From contig JBAZTW010000001.1 in NCBI GenBank assembly GCA_041661665.1, positions 90,544 through 154,543 of the forward strand: a stretch of 64,000 nt of DNA, read 5' to 3'. This DNA comes from GWC2-45-44 sp041661665 (GTDB taxonomy: Bacteria; Planctomycetota; Phycisphaerae; Sedimentisphaerales; UBA12454). Below are positions 51,572 to 60,279 of this stretch, piece by piece; positions within the stretch are counted from its first letter, which is position 1, and every line of letters begins with the position of its first letter. The position numbers and the translations under genes are program-made. Under the pieces are notes generated by a model, which had not been told where the DNA came from, searched no databases, and was given only the letters and a program-made list of their open reading frames with translations.

Positions 51572-53056
51572 ATGGCGATTTGGATGGCTTTAGAAAAAAA
51601 ATACATCGCGGTTGATTTAGGGGCAGAAAGCGGCAGAGTGATGTTAGGCAGCGTTTCCGCCGGCAGTATTCAGCTCGAAGAGGTGTATCGTTTTTCCAAT
51701 GGCCCCATTGTGCAGGAAGGTTTGCTGCGGTGGGATTTCGCAAAGCTTTTTTCTGAGGTAAAGACCGGCATAGGCAAGGCCGTCAAGCAGGCAGGTGGAC
51801 AGGTGTGCGGCATAGGGGTTGATACATGGGGAGTCGATTATGGGCTGCTTGATGAAAAAGGCAAGCTTATCGAAAACCCTTACCATTACCGCGACGGTCG
51901 TACCAGCGGGATGTTCGAAAAGTCATTTGAGTTTATGCCCAAACGCGAGATTTACGAAAATACCGGCCTGCAGTTTATGCTCTTTAACACGATATATCAG
52001 CTTTTGGCGGCAAGACTGGCAAAAACACCGCCATTGGAAAAAGCAGAGAAACTTATTTTTATGGCCGACCTTGTGTCGTATAATTTGTGCGGCAGGCAGT
52101 ACGCGGAATATACGCTTGCAAGCACTTCGCAGTTGATGGATATGCACACGGGGCAATGGTCAAAAGTAATATTTGACAGGCTTTCACTGCCGATGCGGAT
52201 TATGCCTGAAGTAGTGCAGGCTGGAACAGTGGTGGGCAAACTTACTGATGCTGTTGCCAAGGAGCTTGACGCGGGCGGTATCCCTGTTATCGCTATTGGT
52301 TCGCATGACACGGCAAGCGCGGTTACGGCAGTGCCTGCCAGCGGCGGCAAATGGGCGTATCTTTCAAGCGGGACATGGAGTCTGATGGGGGTGGAGATAC
52401 CCAGGGCCATTATCAATGACAAAAGTTTTGGCTATGAGATTACTAATGAAGGCGGCGTATGCAATACGATACGGCTTTTAAAAAATATAATGGGGCTATG
52501 GGTTTTGCAGGAATGCCGGCGGCAGTGGCAGCGGGAAGGCACAGAACTGTCATACGATCATATTGCTAAGGAGGCGACAAAGGCAAAGCCGTTCGCCGCA
52601 TTCATCGACGTTGACCATAGCGAATTCTTTTCGCCGGGCAATATGCCTGCAAAGGTCAATGCCTACCTGAATTCGACAGGGCAAAATATCATCAGCGACA
52701 AAGGGCAGATGGCAAGAGTCATTCTTGAAAGTCTTGCGATAAAGTACCGTAAGACTATAGAGATGCTTGAGGATACTATCGGCGATACAATTGAAACGCT
52801 GCATATTGTTGGCGGTGGAATAAAAAATGAGTTACTGTGTCAGTTTGCGGCTGACGCTATCAATAAAAAAGTAATCGCCGGACCTGCGGAAGCGACGGCG
52901 TTGGGCAATATTGTGATGCAGGCAATCGCTACTGACCAGATACAGACGGTTGAACAGGGAAGAAAGTTGGTTGCCGGAAGTATTGAGTTGAAGACATATA
53001 CGCCGCAAAATGTCAAAGCGTGGGATGAACAGTATAAAAAGGCGATGGGACGCTAA
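51572..53056 (+). CDS. rhaB: Rhamnulokinase
   Basis: RhaB phosphorylates L-rhamnulose to L-rhamnulose-1-phosphate. It has 494 residues of the FGGY kinase fold: AVDLGAESGRVMLG near the N-terminus, GIGVDTWGVDYGLLD near residue 85, and SSGTWSLMG and IVGGGIKNELLCQFAADA in the C-terminal half. These fit the RhaB subgroup rather than xylulokinase. It is first in the operon. An alternative start is the Met at codon 5; neither has a strong ribosome site. Confidence 0.92.
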   Translation: MAIWMALEKKYIAVDLGAESGRVMLGSVSAGSIQLEEVYRFSNGPIVQEGLLRWDFAKLFSEVKTGIGKAVKQAGGQVCGIGVDTWGVDYGLLDEKGKLIENPYHYRDGRTSGMFEKSFEFMPKREIYENTGLQFMLFNTIYQLLAARLAKTPPLEKAEKLIFMADLVSYNLCGRQYAEYTLASTSQLMDMHTGQWSKVIFDRLSLPMRIMPEVVQAGTVVGKLTDAVAKELDAGGIPVIAIGSHDTASAVTAVPASGGKWAYLSSGTWSLMGVEIPRAIINDKSFGYEITNEGGVCNTIRLLKNIMGLWVLQECRRQWQREGTELSYDHIAKEATKAKPFAAFIDVDHSEFFSPGNMPAKVNAYLNSTGQNIISDKGQMARVILESLAIKYRKTIEMLEDTIGDTIETLHIVGGGIKNELLCQFAADAINKKVIAGPAEATALGNIVMQAIATDQIQTVEQGRKLVAGSIELKTYTPQNVKAWDEQYKKAMGR

Positions 53057-53061
53057 AAAAT

Positions 53062-54216
53062 ATGAAAAAAATAGAACAGTTAGAATACCAGCTTGATAGT
53101 TTTGATGCTGCTGTACGCAGCGAAGCATTAAAAAAGCTTTGGGAAAAAGCGCAGAATGGTGAAGTCCAACTGCCGCCGGTATCGAATTTTGTCAATTTGC
53201 ATTGTCATACATTTTTTTCATACAATACCTACGGTTATTCGCCGAGCAAATTCGCGTGGCTGGCGAAAAAGAGCGGCCTTGCGGCGGCGGGAGTTGTCGA
53301 TTTTGATGTGCTCGATGGCGCCGATGAATTTCTGGCGGCGGCAAAAATGCTTGGTTTGAAAGCCTGTGCGGGAATGGAGAGCAGAGTTTTTGTGCCGGAA
53401 TTCGCGACAAGGGTAATCAATTCACCGGGTGAGCCGGGCATCGCATATCATATGGGTGTGGGTTTTCCAAAAGGGACGCTTATACCTTCGCTAAAAAAAT
53501 TTCAAATGAAGTTGTTTAATACCGCTCAGCAGCGCAATCGTGATTTAATTGGCCTTGTCAATGCATATCTGTCGCCTGTTGAGCTGAATTACGAAAAGGA
53601 TGTGCTGCCGTTGACTCCGGCAGGCAACGCGACCGAGCGGCATATTTGCCTTGCATATGCACGCAAAGCGCAGCAACATTTTGATGATGCTGCAGCGCTT
53701 TCACACTTTTGGACGCAAAAACTTGGGACAAATGCGGCAGAACTCCAGCTGCCGGAAGGGGCAAAAATTCTCAACGAGATTCGCACAAAAACAATGAAAC
53801 GCGGCGGCATAGGATATGTTCAGCCGGATGGCGGCTTGTTTCCGACGATGGCCGATATGAACAAATTTATCCTTGAAGCCGGCGGCATTCCGACACTTAC
53901 ATGGCTGGACGGCACAAGCGAAGGCGAAAAGGCTATTGAAGAACTTGCCGATGTCGCAATTAGCACAGGGGCAGCGGCACTGAATATTATTCCTGACCGC
54001 AACTACACGCCGGGAGTCAAGGATGAAAAGCTGGCGAATCTTTATGCGGTCGTTGAACTGGCCGAACGCAGGGGCTTACTGATAATCGTTGGAACTGAAA
54101 TGAACAGCCCAGGCAACAAGTTTGTCGATTCGTTTGATGCCGCAGAACTGAAACCGTTTGTACCGATTTTTCTTAAAGGGGCGAATGCGGTGTATACCCA
54201 TTCGCAGAGAAGCTGA
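53062..54216 (+). CDS. PHP-domain protein in the rhamnose operon
   Basis: The 384-residue protein opens with a 40-residue helical part and then VNLHCHTFFSYNTYGYSPSKF, the N-terminal metal motif of PHP phosphoesterases. GVVDFDVLDG and a later TWLDGTSEG follow. PHP domains hydrolyse phosphoesters such as histidinol phosphate or DNA ends. The position in the rha operon, 6 bp after rhaB and before rhaA, suggests a metabolic role, perhaps on a sugar phosphate, but nothing fixes it. The C-terminal part is TIM-barrel-like. Confidence 0.7.
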   Translation: MKKIEQLEYQLDSFDAAVRSEALKKLWEKAQNGEVQLPPVSNFVNLHCHTFFSYNTYGYSPSKFAWLAKKSGLAAAGVVDFDVLDGADEFLAAAKMLGLKACAGMESRVFVPEFATRVINSPGEPGIAYHMGVGFPKGTLIPSLKKFQMKLFNTAQQRNRDLIGLVNAYLSPVELNYEKDVLPLTPAGNATERHICLAYARKAQQHFDDAAALSHFWTQKLGTNAAELQLPEGAKILNEIRTKTMKRGGIGYVQPDGGLFPTMADMNKFILEAGGIPTLTWLDGTSEGEKAIEELADVAISTGAAALNIIPDRNYTPGVKDEKLANLYAVVELAERRGLLIIVGTEMNSPGNKFVDSFDAAELKPFVPIFLKGANAVYTHSQRS

Positions 54217-54248
54217 TTTTAAGAAAATTTTTCCCGAAAGGCGTAGCA

Positions 54249-55508
54249 ATGAAAAGCTCTGAAAAATCATTTAATTATGCATGTGAACAATATGAAAAAT
54301 TCGGTGTCAATATCAATAAGGCGATGACCGCATTGAGCAGGGTTGCCATCTCGCTGCATTGCTGGCAGGGAGACGATGTTGGCGGATTTGAGTCGTCCCA
54401 GGGGCTTACCGGCGGCGGTATTATGGCGACGGGTAATTATCCTGGTCGTGCCAGAAACGCAGCCGAGTTGCGGAAGGATATTGAAAAAGTATTTTCGCTG
54501 ATTCCCGGCAAACATCGGGTTAATGTCCATTCGATTTATTCCGAAACAGGCGGCAAACGCGTTGATCGCAACGAGCTTGAGCCGCGGCATTTCAGTGGCT
54601 GGGTGGACTGGGCGAAATCTAATAAGCTCGGGCTGGATTTTAATGGCTCATTTTTCTCGCACCCAAAAGCGGCCGGAGGTTTTACGCTCGCAAGCGAAGA
54701 TGAGGATATTCGCAAATTCTGGATTGAGCATGGTATCGCCTGCCGTAAAATTGGCGAGTATATGGGCAGGCAGCTTGGCAGTCCCTGCGTTAACAATATT
54801 TGGATTCCAGATGGATATAAGGATACGCCAATAGACCGAGCGGCGCCTCGCGAACGTCTGCGTGCTTCGCTTGACAGCATACTTCATAAAAAATTAGACA
54901 AACGATTTCTGCTCGATGCGGTGGAAAGCAAACTTTTTGGCATAGGCTCTGAGAGCTACGTCGTCGGCTCGCACGAGTTTTATATGGGCTATGCGATGAA
55001 AAACAATATTCTGCTGTGTCTTGATTCGGGGCATTTTCATCCGACAGAAACTATCTCGGACAAAATATCATCGGTGCTTATGTATGTCGATGAGCTGCTT
55101 CTGCACGTCAGCAGAGGAATTCGCTGGGATAGCGACCATGTCGTGATACTTTCTGATGAGGTCGAAGCGATTGCGCAGGAGATTGTGCGAGGCGGGTATC
55201 TTGGCCGTGTGCATATCGGGCTGGATTATTTTGATGCGAGCATCAATCGCATTGCGGCATGGGCTATCGGTGCGCGGGCGATGCTGAAGGCGTTGCTTAT
55301 AGCGATGCTCGAACCGACCGATAAACTAAAAGATGCCGAACAAAACGGCGACTACACTGCACGACTGCTGCTGCTTGAGGAGATTAAGCAGCTGCCGTTT
55401 GGGATTGTGTGGGATTACTACTGTCAAAAAAATAATGTTGAAACCGGATTAAGTTGGCTAAAGGCCGTCAGGCAATATGAGGCGGCTGTGTTGAGCAAAA
55501 GGAAATGA
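54249..55508 (+). CDS. rhaA: L-rhamnose isomerase
   Basis: This metal-dependent enzyme converts L-rhamnose to L-rhamnulose. It has 419 residues and is recognisable at length against enteric RhaA: ISLHCWQGDDVGGFE, TGNYPGRARNA, HPKAAGGFTL, NIWIPDGYKD, DAVESKLFGIGSESY, GHFHPTETISDK, RWDSDHVV and VHIGLDYFDASINRIAAW. The metal ligands Glu, Asp and His of the active site are therefore all present. It lies between the PHP gene and rhaEW. Confidence 0.96.
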   Translation: MKSSEKSFNYACEQYEKFGVNINKAMTALSRVAISLHCWQGDDVGGFESSQGLTGGGIMATGNYPGRARNAAELRKDIEKVFSLIPGKHRVNVHSIYSETGGKRVDRNELEPRHFSGWVDWAKSNKLGLDFNGSFFSHPKAAGGFTLASEDEDIRKFWIEHGIACRKIGEYMGRQLGSPCVNNIWIPDGYKDTPIDRAAPRERLRASLDSILHKKLDKRFLLDAVESKLFGIGSESYVVGSHEFYMGYAMKNNILLCLDSGHFHPTETISDKISSVLMYVDELLLHVSRGIRWDSDHVVILSDEVEAIAQEIVRGGYLGRVHIGLDYFDASINRIAAWAIGARAMLKALLIAMLEPTDKLKDAEQNGDYTARLLLLEEIKQLPFGIVWDYYCQKNNVETGLSWLKAVRQYEAAVLSKRK

Positions 55509-55514
55509 TGTATT

Positions 55515-57497
55515 ATGGCAAAAACAGCTTCAAAAATTGATAAGGCGCTTGCTGAACTAATAAAGATTTCAAACGTGGTTGGCAGAGACACTTTGCTTGT
55601 GCAGGGCGGCGGCGGAAATACGTCCGTCAAAACCGCCGACGGCAGGTATATGTACATCAAGGCAAGCGGCACAGCTCTTAAAGATATGAATGAGCAGGAC
55701 GGCTGGCGGCGAATGAACATCAATTCTGTTCTGGGAGTCGTAAAAGACCCGTTGCTGGCAAAGCTCGATGTCAATACCCGTGAAGTGGAAGTTGTCAATA
55801 GGCTTGGGCTGTGCTGTGATGACGATATAAAATCAGGCGCACGGCCTTCCGTCGAGGCGCATCTGCACGCGATGCTCGATGACTGCGTTATACATTTACA
55901 TCCGGTGGTTGTAGGCGCTTATGTGAATGCCAAAAATGGCAAAGCGATAGTGGGAAAAATGTTTGCCTGTGAAAAATATCCGTTGCTGTGGGTGCCGTAT
56001 ATCGACCCTGGGTTTATGCTTGGCAGGGAAATGTTCAAATTGGTCAGCGACTACCAGAGTCGCTATGGTCGCAAGCCACAGATAATGCTGTTAGAAAAGC
56101 ACGGCCTTTTTGTCGCTTCGCACAGTCCGGATTCTGCGATTAAATTGGTACATAAAGCGATTGGGATATTGTCAAAAAATCTCAAACAGCCCAAAGCGTC
56201 AAAAAAAATAACTGTTTCACAGGATACAATAACGTCCGCGAAGTTAGCTGTTCGCAAGGCTGTCTTTGACGCGACTGGAAAATACGAATCGGTGCATTTT
56301 TTTATGAATGATACTATCGCCGGTTTTATGGCATGTAAGGACGCCGGCAAATTGCTGTCTGTTGGAGTGTTGTCGCCGGATGAACTGGTGTATGCCAATG
56401 GTACGCCGCTGTGGTTTGAAAAATGTGATGCTGGGAAAATTGCGACAAGGTTGAAGACTCAGATAGGCAGGGGGCAAAAACCGGCCGCTGCGTTTTTGTT
56501 AAAGCGTGTTGGCCTTTTTGTCAGCGCCGATGAAAAAACTGCCCCGATTGTCAATGACATTATTGCCGCGTCATTATTTATTCGCACAAATGCCGCGATG
56601 TTGGGCGGGGTGAATGTTCTTACGAAGCGTCAGGCCGATTTCATCAAAAACTGGGAGGCCGAGGCTTTCCGCAGGCAGCTTGTCTGCGGCGGCTCAAACG
56701 GCGAATTAAAAAATCGCGTCGCTCTCGTTACTGGCGGCGGAAGCGGGCTTGGCAGAAGCATTGCCATCGGCCTTGCGCGGGCGGGCACGATGGTCGCCAT
56801 TGCCGATATTGATATGACCGCCGCAAATAAAACATTGGCGATGATAAAAAATGAGCTGCCGAAAATATTCGCTATGGCTGTCAATTGTAATGTTACCAGT
56901 GAGGAAGATGTCTGCATTGGTTTTGAATCGCTGATAGAACGGTGGGGAGGTCTTGATATTGTTGTCAACGCAGCCGGTATTGCCCCAGCCTATCCTCTGG
57001 TGAATCTGCCGGTTGATAAGTGGCGCCTCGCGCTTGAGATTAACCTCACCGGCTATATGCTGGTGGCACAGGCCGCTGCGCGAATAATGATTAGACAGGG
57101 TATGGGCGGCAGCATTATCAATATCAGCTCAAAATCAGGCCTTGACGCAAGCAGGGATAATACCTCATACAACGCCACCAAAGCCGGCGAACTCCACATC
57201 GCACGCGGTTGGGCGGTGGAACTGGGCCAATTCGGCATCCGTGTCAACTGTGTTGCGCCGGGAAATGTGTTCGAAGGTTCAAAAATTTGGAATCCTGAAT
57301 ACATAAAAGTCTGCGCGAAAAAATATGGCATAACGCCAGAAGAAGTCATACCGTATTACGTCAACAAAACCGCGCTCAAGCGAGAGATAAAAGGCCAGGA
57401 TATTGCCGATGCCGTGGTGTTTTTGTGTTCCGAAAAAGCCAGAACCATCACTGGCCAAACGCTCGTTGCAGACAGCGGACAGGTGATGGTGCGATAA
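55515..57497 (+). CDS. rhaEW: Bifunctional rhamnulose-1-phosphate aldolase / lactaldehyde dehydrogenase
   Basis: The 660-residue fusion has an N-terminal class II aldolase domain. EAHLHAMLDDCVIHLHP carries the zinc His ligands, and GRKPQIMLLEKHGLF the later His. The C-terminal SDR domain begins near residue 395 with VALVTGGGSGLGRSIA, and has NAAG and a Tyr-x3-Lys in TSYNATKAG. It cleaves L-rhamnulose-1-phosphate to DHAP and L-lactaldehyde and oxidises the latter to lactate. It ends the operon. No microcompartment shell genes follow, so the route ends in lactate, not in a propanediol shell. Confidence 0.9.
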   Translation: MAKTASKIDKALAELIKISNVVGRDTLLVQGGGGNTSVKTADGRYMYIKASGTALKDMNEQDGWRRMNINSVLGVVKDPLLAKLDVNTREVEVVNRLGLCCDDDIKSGARPSVEAHLHAMLDDCVIHLHPVVVGAYVNAKNGKAIVGKMFACEKYPLLWVPYIDPGFMLGREMFKLVSDYQSRYGRKPQIMLLEKHGLFVASHSPDSAIKLVHKAIGILSKNLKQPKASKKITVSQDTITSAKLAVRKAVFDATGKYESVHFFMNDTIAGFMACKDAGKLLSVGVLSPDELVYANGTPLWFEKCDAGKIATRLKTQIGRGQKPAAAFLLKRVGLFVSADEKTAPIVNDIIAASLFIRTNAAMLGGVNVLTKRQADFIKNWEAEAFRRQLVCGGSNGELKNRVALVTGGGSGLGRSIAIGLARAGTMVAIADIDMTAANKTLAMIKNELPKIFAMAVNCNVTSEEDVCIGFESLIERWGGLDIVVNAAGIAPAYPLVNLPVDKWRLALEINLTGYMLVAQAAARIMIRQGMGGSIINISSKSGLDASRDNTSYNATKAGELHIARGWAVELGQFGIRVNCVAPGNVFEGSKIWNPEYIKVCAKKYGITPEEVIPYYVNKTALKREIKGQDIADAVVFLCSEKARTITGQTLVADSGQVMVR

Positions 57498-57551
57498 GCC
57501 AAATGACAAGTTATGGCGAAAGTACCGGTGATGGTGTCTATAATTATTGAA

Positions 57552-57588
57552 AGAAAAAGCCCTTATAACTTATTGTTTTAAAGGGCTT
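57552..57588 (-). terminator. Terminator of tRNA-Ala
   Basis: AAGCCCTT pairs with AAGGGCTT (57557-57588), followed on the minus strand by TTTTTC. It lies directly after the tRNA gene. Confidence 0.75.
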
Positions 57589-57594
57589 ATTAAA

Positions 57595-57667
<73 letters not shown>

Positions 57668-57736
57668 GTATCAACAGTATAATAACAAACCATTATCCGA
57701 TTTGCAAGCCCCAATTCAGCCTAAATTGGCATAAAA

Positions 57737-58942
57737 TCAGCGGTTTTTCAGCCAATCACGAATCCAGATTATGGCCTGTGGTTTTGTCGTGGTTTCTTCG
57801 GAAAGCTGAGCTATGTAAAGCTCCCGCGACGCGATTCCGACCTGCCTGCCGGGCAAAACGCCAAGAGCCATCAACTCATTGCCGTTCAGCAGCGGTTTTG
57901 GTCGAAGTTCCGTTCCAGCAAGAGCCTTTGCACGCCTGCGAATCGACAGCAGGGGGCTGATGCTCAGACCGGTTAGTTTGCAAATTGCCTTTTGCAGAGA
58001 ATATAAATCCTCAAAATACGGTTCGGAAACAATCAGCTTCAACTCGGCAAGATTGAGGCTGTTCAGTAAATAGCCCCGGCATTCAAGTAAAAATTTTATA
58101 TGTTTAATCTGACTGCCGCTGAGCTTTAAAATTTTAAGACTTTCCATTGTCTCCGCGGTACTGCGGGTCGAAAAAATCGAGGCAACAAAAAGTTCAAACG
58201 AAATTTTTGCAGGCATAAAGTCGAAAATCTGCACCGCTGATTCAGCAACGCCTGTTTTACCAAACACCGGGAAAATCCGCTCTGCAAGACCGGTTGCGAT
58301 GAGCAGTTCGATGCCTTTTTTTCGTTTTTTAGCCGCCGATAGCGACTCAAGTTCAGCGGCTATTCTTTCACCGCTGATTTTCATTATGCTGCCGGCGTGT
58401 TTTTTAACCGCTGCCAGCGTGCTTTTCTCAATCTCGAAATCGAGCTGAGCAGCAAAACGAACCGCTCTTAACATTCGCAGATAATCTTCGCTGAATCGCT
58501 CATCAGCCTTGCCGATTGTTTTGATGATTTTCCGTTTTAAATCTTCTTTGCCGCCGACATAGTCGATTACCTCTTTTTTCAGCGGGTCGTAAAACATTCC
58601 ATTGATTGTAAAATCCCTGCGTATGGCATCTTCCTTTGCACAGGTGAAACTCACCTTATCCGGCCTTCTGCCGTCGGTATAACCCGTATCGGCTCTGAAA
58701 GTAGCGACTTCGATTTGATGCTCGTCGATTAAAACTATGATTACGCCGAATTTTGCGCCGACTTTTATTGTGCGTCTGAAAAGTTTGCAGATTTGCCCCG
58801 GCGTTGCATTCGTGGCGACATCATAATCTTTTGGTTTTTTGCCTAAAAGCGTATCGCGCACACATCCGCCGGCCAGCAGTGCCTCAAACCCCGCCTTGCC
58901 AAGCGAATGAATTATTCGTATTGCAGCCTGCTTATTCGTCAT
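57737..58942 (-). CDS. cca: CCA-adding tRNA nucleotidyltransferase / poly(A) polymerase family
   Basis: The 401-residue enzyme of the class II nucleotidyltransferase family has GGCVRDTLLGKKPKDYDVATN near residue 25 (given in parts as GGCVRD and DYDVATN). RRDFTINGMFYDP follows near residue 106 with the catalytic basic and acidic residues, and RFSEDYLRMLRAVRFA near residue 148. It adds CCA to tRNA 3' ends; poly(A) polymerase relatives cannot be excluded. The neighbouring tRNA-Ala lacks an encoded CCA. Its start overlaps the rsmD stop by 11 bp. Confidence 0.88.
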   Translation of the reverse strand: MTNKQAAIRIIHSLGKAGFEALLAGGCVRDTLLGKKPKDYDVATNATPGQICKLFRRTIKVGAKFGVIIVLIDEHQIEVATFRADTGYTDGRRPDKVSFTCAKEDAIRRDFTINGMFYDPLKKEVIDYVGGKEDLKRKIIKTIGKADERFSEDYLRMLRAVRFAAQLDFEIEKSTLAAVKKHAGSIMKISGERIAAELESLSAAKKRKKGIELLIATGLAERIFPVFGKTGVAESAVQIFDFMPAKISFELFVASIFSTRSTAETMESLKILKLSGSQIKHIKFLLECRGYLLNSLNLAELKLIVSEPYFEDLYSLQKAICKLTGLSISPLLSIRRRAKALAGTELRPKPLLNGNELMALGVLPGRQVGIASRELYIAQLSEETTTKPQAIIWIRDWLKNR

Positions 58943-59513
58943 TTTTTCTTAACGCTAAAAAATTAACGCTCATTCTGCCCCATATTCGATTATCTATTAT
59001 CCGCAAATCGCCATAACTGTCGAGAAGCTTTACGCCTTTTTCCGTGCGAACAATCACAAGGCCATCCATTGCCACCTGTTGAACCAAAAGCAGTAAAAGC
59101 TCTGCGAGTTGCGACTTTTCGCCGGTGTCAACACTCATCGCGTATGGTGGGTCAACAAAAATCAGGCTGAATTTTTCATCGCTCCAGTTTGGCCCCCCGA
59201 CTTTAAAAGCATTGCCGCAGATAACATCTGATTGCGCGGTAAAATCCGCTTTTGCGATATTTTTTTTGAGTATTTCAATTGCGCCTTTATCGGAGTCAAC
59301 AAAAACAGCCCGCTTTGCTCCTCTGCTCAGTGCCTCAAGGCCGAACGAACCTGTGCCGCAGAACAAATCCGCGACAAGTCTGTTTTCGATGAGATTATAT
59401 TTGTATAGAACATCAAAAATGGATTCTTTCACACGGTCGATAATCGGCCGGGTGGTATCGCCGCTTGGCGGCAGCAGTTTCATTCCTCTTTTTATACCGG
59501 AAATTATTCGCAA
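58932..59513 (-). CDS. rsmD: 16S rRNA (guanine-966-N2)-methyltransferase
   Basis: The 193-residue methyltransferase has the SAM loop DLFCGTGSFGLEALSRGA near residue 50 and the catalytic FVDPPYA near residue 120. Its N-terminus reads MRIISGIKRG. The start codon is TTG at 59513, with GAGG upstream inside the end of the membrane-protein gene. A second copy of the first ten codons, with ATG, is found at 60198-60170 beyond that gene. It overlaps cca by 11 bp. Confidence 0.92.
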   Translation of the reverse strand: MRIISGIKRGMKLLPPSGDTTRPIIDRVKESIFDVLYKYNLIENRLVADLFCGTGSFGLEALSRGAKRAVFVDSDKGAIEILKKNIAKADFTAQSDVICGNAFKVGGPNWSDEKFSLIFVDPPYAMSVDTGEKSQLAELLLLLVQQVAMDGLVIVRTEKGVKLLDSYGDLRIIDNRIWGRMSVNFLALRKNDE

Positions 59514-59515
59514 AA
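59485..59515 (-). repeat. 31-bp direct repeat, copy 1 (rsmD 5' end)
   Basis: This copy is the start of the intact rsmD and begins with TTG. It matches 60170-60200 with about two mismatches and lies between rsmD and the membrane-protein gene. Confidence 0.8.
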
Positions 59516-59516
59516 T

Positions 59517-60140
59517 TTACCTCGATAGTTTAAAAGTTATTTTTGCCGATAGTCTCGTCAGCCAGTACTGTAATAAAACCATAGCACAGGCTCCGAAAAA
59601 GATTATGCTGACAAATCCAGCGGTATTTATGGTAAATGTCAGACCAAATAATGATTTGAACAAAACTTCAAAATCTTTGCCATTAACTTTTCCGGCAAGC
59701 CCCAACAATACCATCAGGCAGCATAAAACTAACATAACGGCTGCTGTAAACATCGCAGTCTTTTTAATATTACGTATGTATTCTGTTTCATCTGCTTTCA
59801 AATAGTACATCTTTCGGATAATATAAACTCCAGCCATTATCCCCAAAATATAATTAAACAAAGGTATTCCCATACAAACGCCGAAGGCTATCATCGAGTA
59901 AAAAGCATATAGAGCTATAATTGCCTTATTGTTCAATTGATATGCTTTTTGTACCCATTTTTTAAGAAAAATAATGTTTATAACTATACCGACTCCCAAT
60001 GCTGTAAGTGCCAGATATGGCCCAGTTGCATCCGTTAGTAGCCCGGCAAAAAAACAAAAACTTACAATCAGTGCCAAGCAAAACAATATCGGTGCCGGGG
60101 CAAAAGCAACCCCTAAAATAACGGCCTCAAGTTTCTTCAT
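59517..60140 (-). CDS. Integral membrane protein of unknown function
   Basis: The 207-residue protein has five or six hydrophobic segments and few charged residues (for example ILFCLALIVSFCFFAGLL, IVINIIFL and AMFTAAVMLVLCCLMVLL). I do not recognise a family. GGGTGATATT precedes the ATG. It is flanked by two copies of a 31-bp rsmD-derived repeat, so it looks inserted at the 5' end of rsmD. Its stop is three bases before the TTG start of rsmD, which suggests rsmD now depends on it for translation. Confidence 0.6.
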   Translation of the reverse strand: MKKLEAVILGVAFAPAPILFCLALIVSFCFFAGLLTDATGPYLALTALGVGIVINIIFLKKWVQKAYQLNNKAIIALYAFYSMIAFGVCMGIPLFNYILGIMAGVYIIRKMYYLKADETEYIRNIKKTAMFTAAVMLVLCCLMVLLGLAGKVNGKDFEVLFKSLFGLTFTINTAGFVSIIFFGACAMVLLQYWLTRLSAKITFKLSR

Positions 60141-60169
60141 AATATCACCCGTTTAGCTGTTTTATTCAT

Positions 60170-60200
60170 CCTCTTTTTATGCCGGAAATTATTCGCATAA
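60170..60200 (-). repeat. 31-bp direct repeat, copy 2 (orphan rsmD start)
   Basis: This duplicate of the first ten rsmD codons begins with ATG and runs into TGA at once. It lies upstream of the membrane-protein gene. The rest of 60141-60279 is low-complexity AATTTAG-type repeat and no gene. Confidence 0.8.
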
Positions 60201-60279
60201 ATGGTGTTTTGAGCCTTTGAAAAATTTGAGTTTTGAATTTGTTTCGGATTTAGAATTTAGTGCTTCGAATTTTAAGCTC

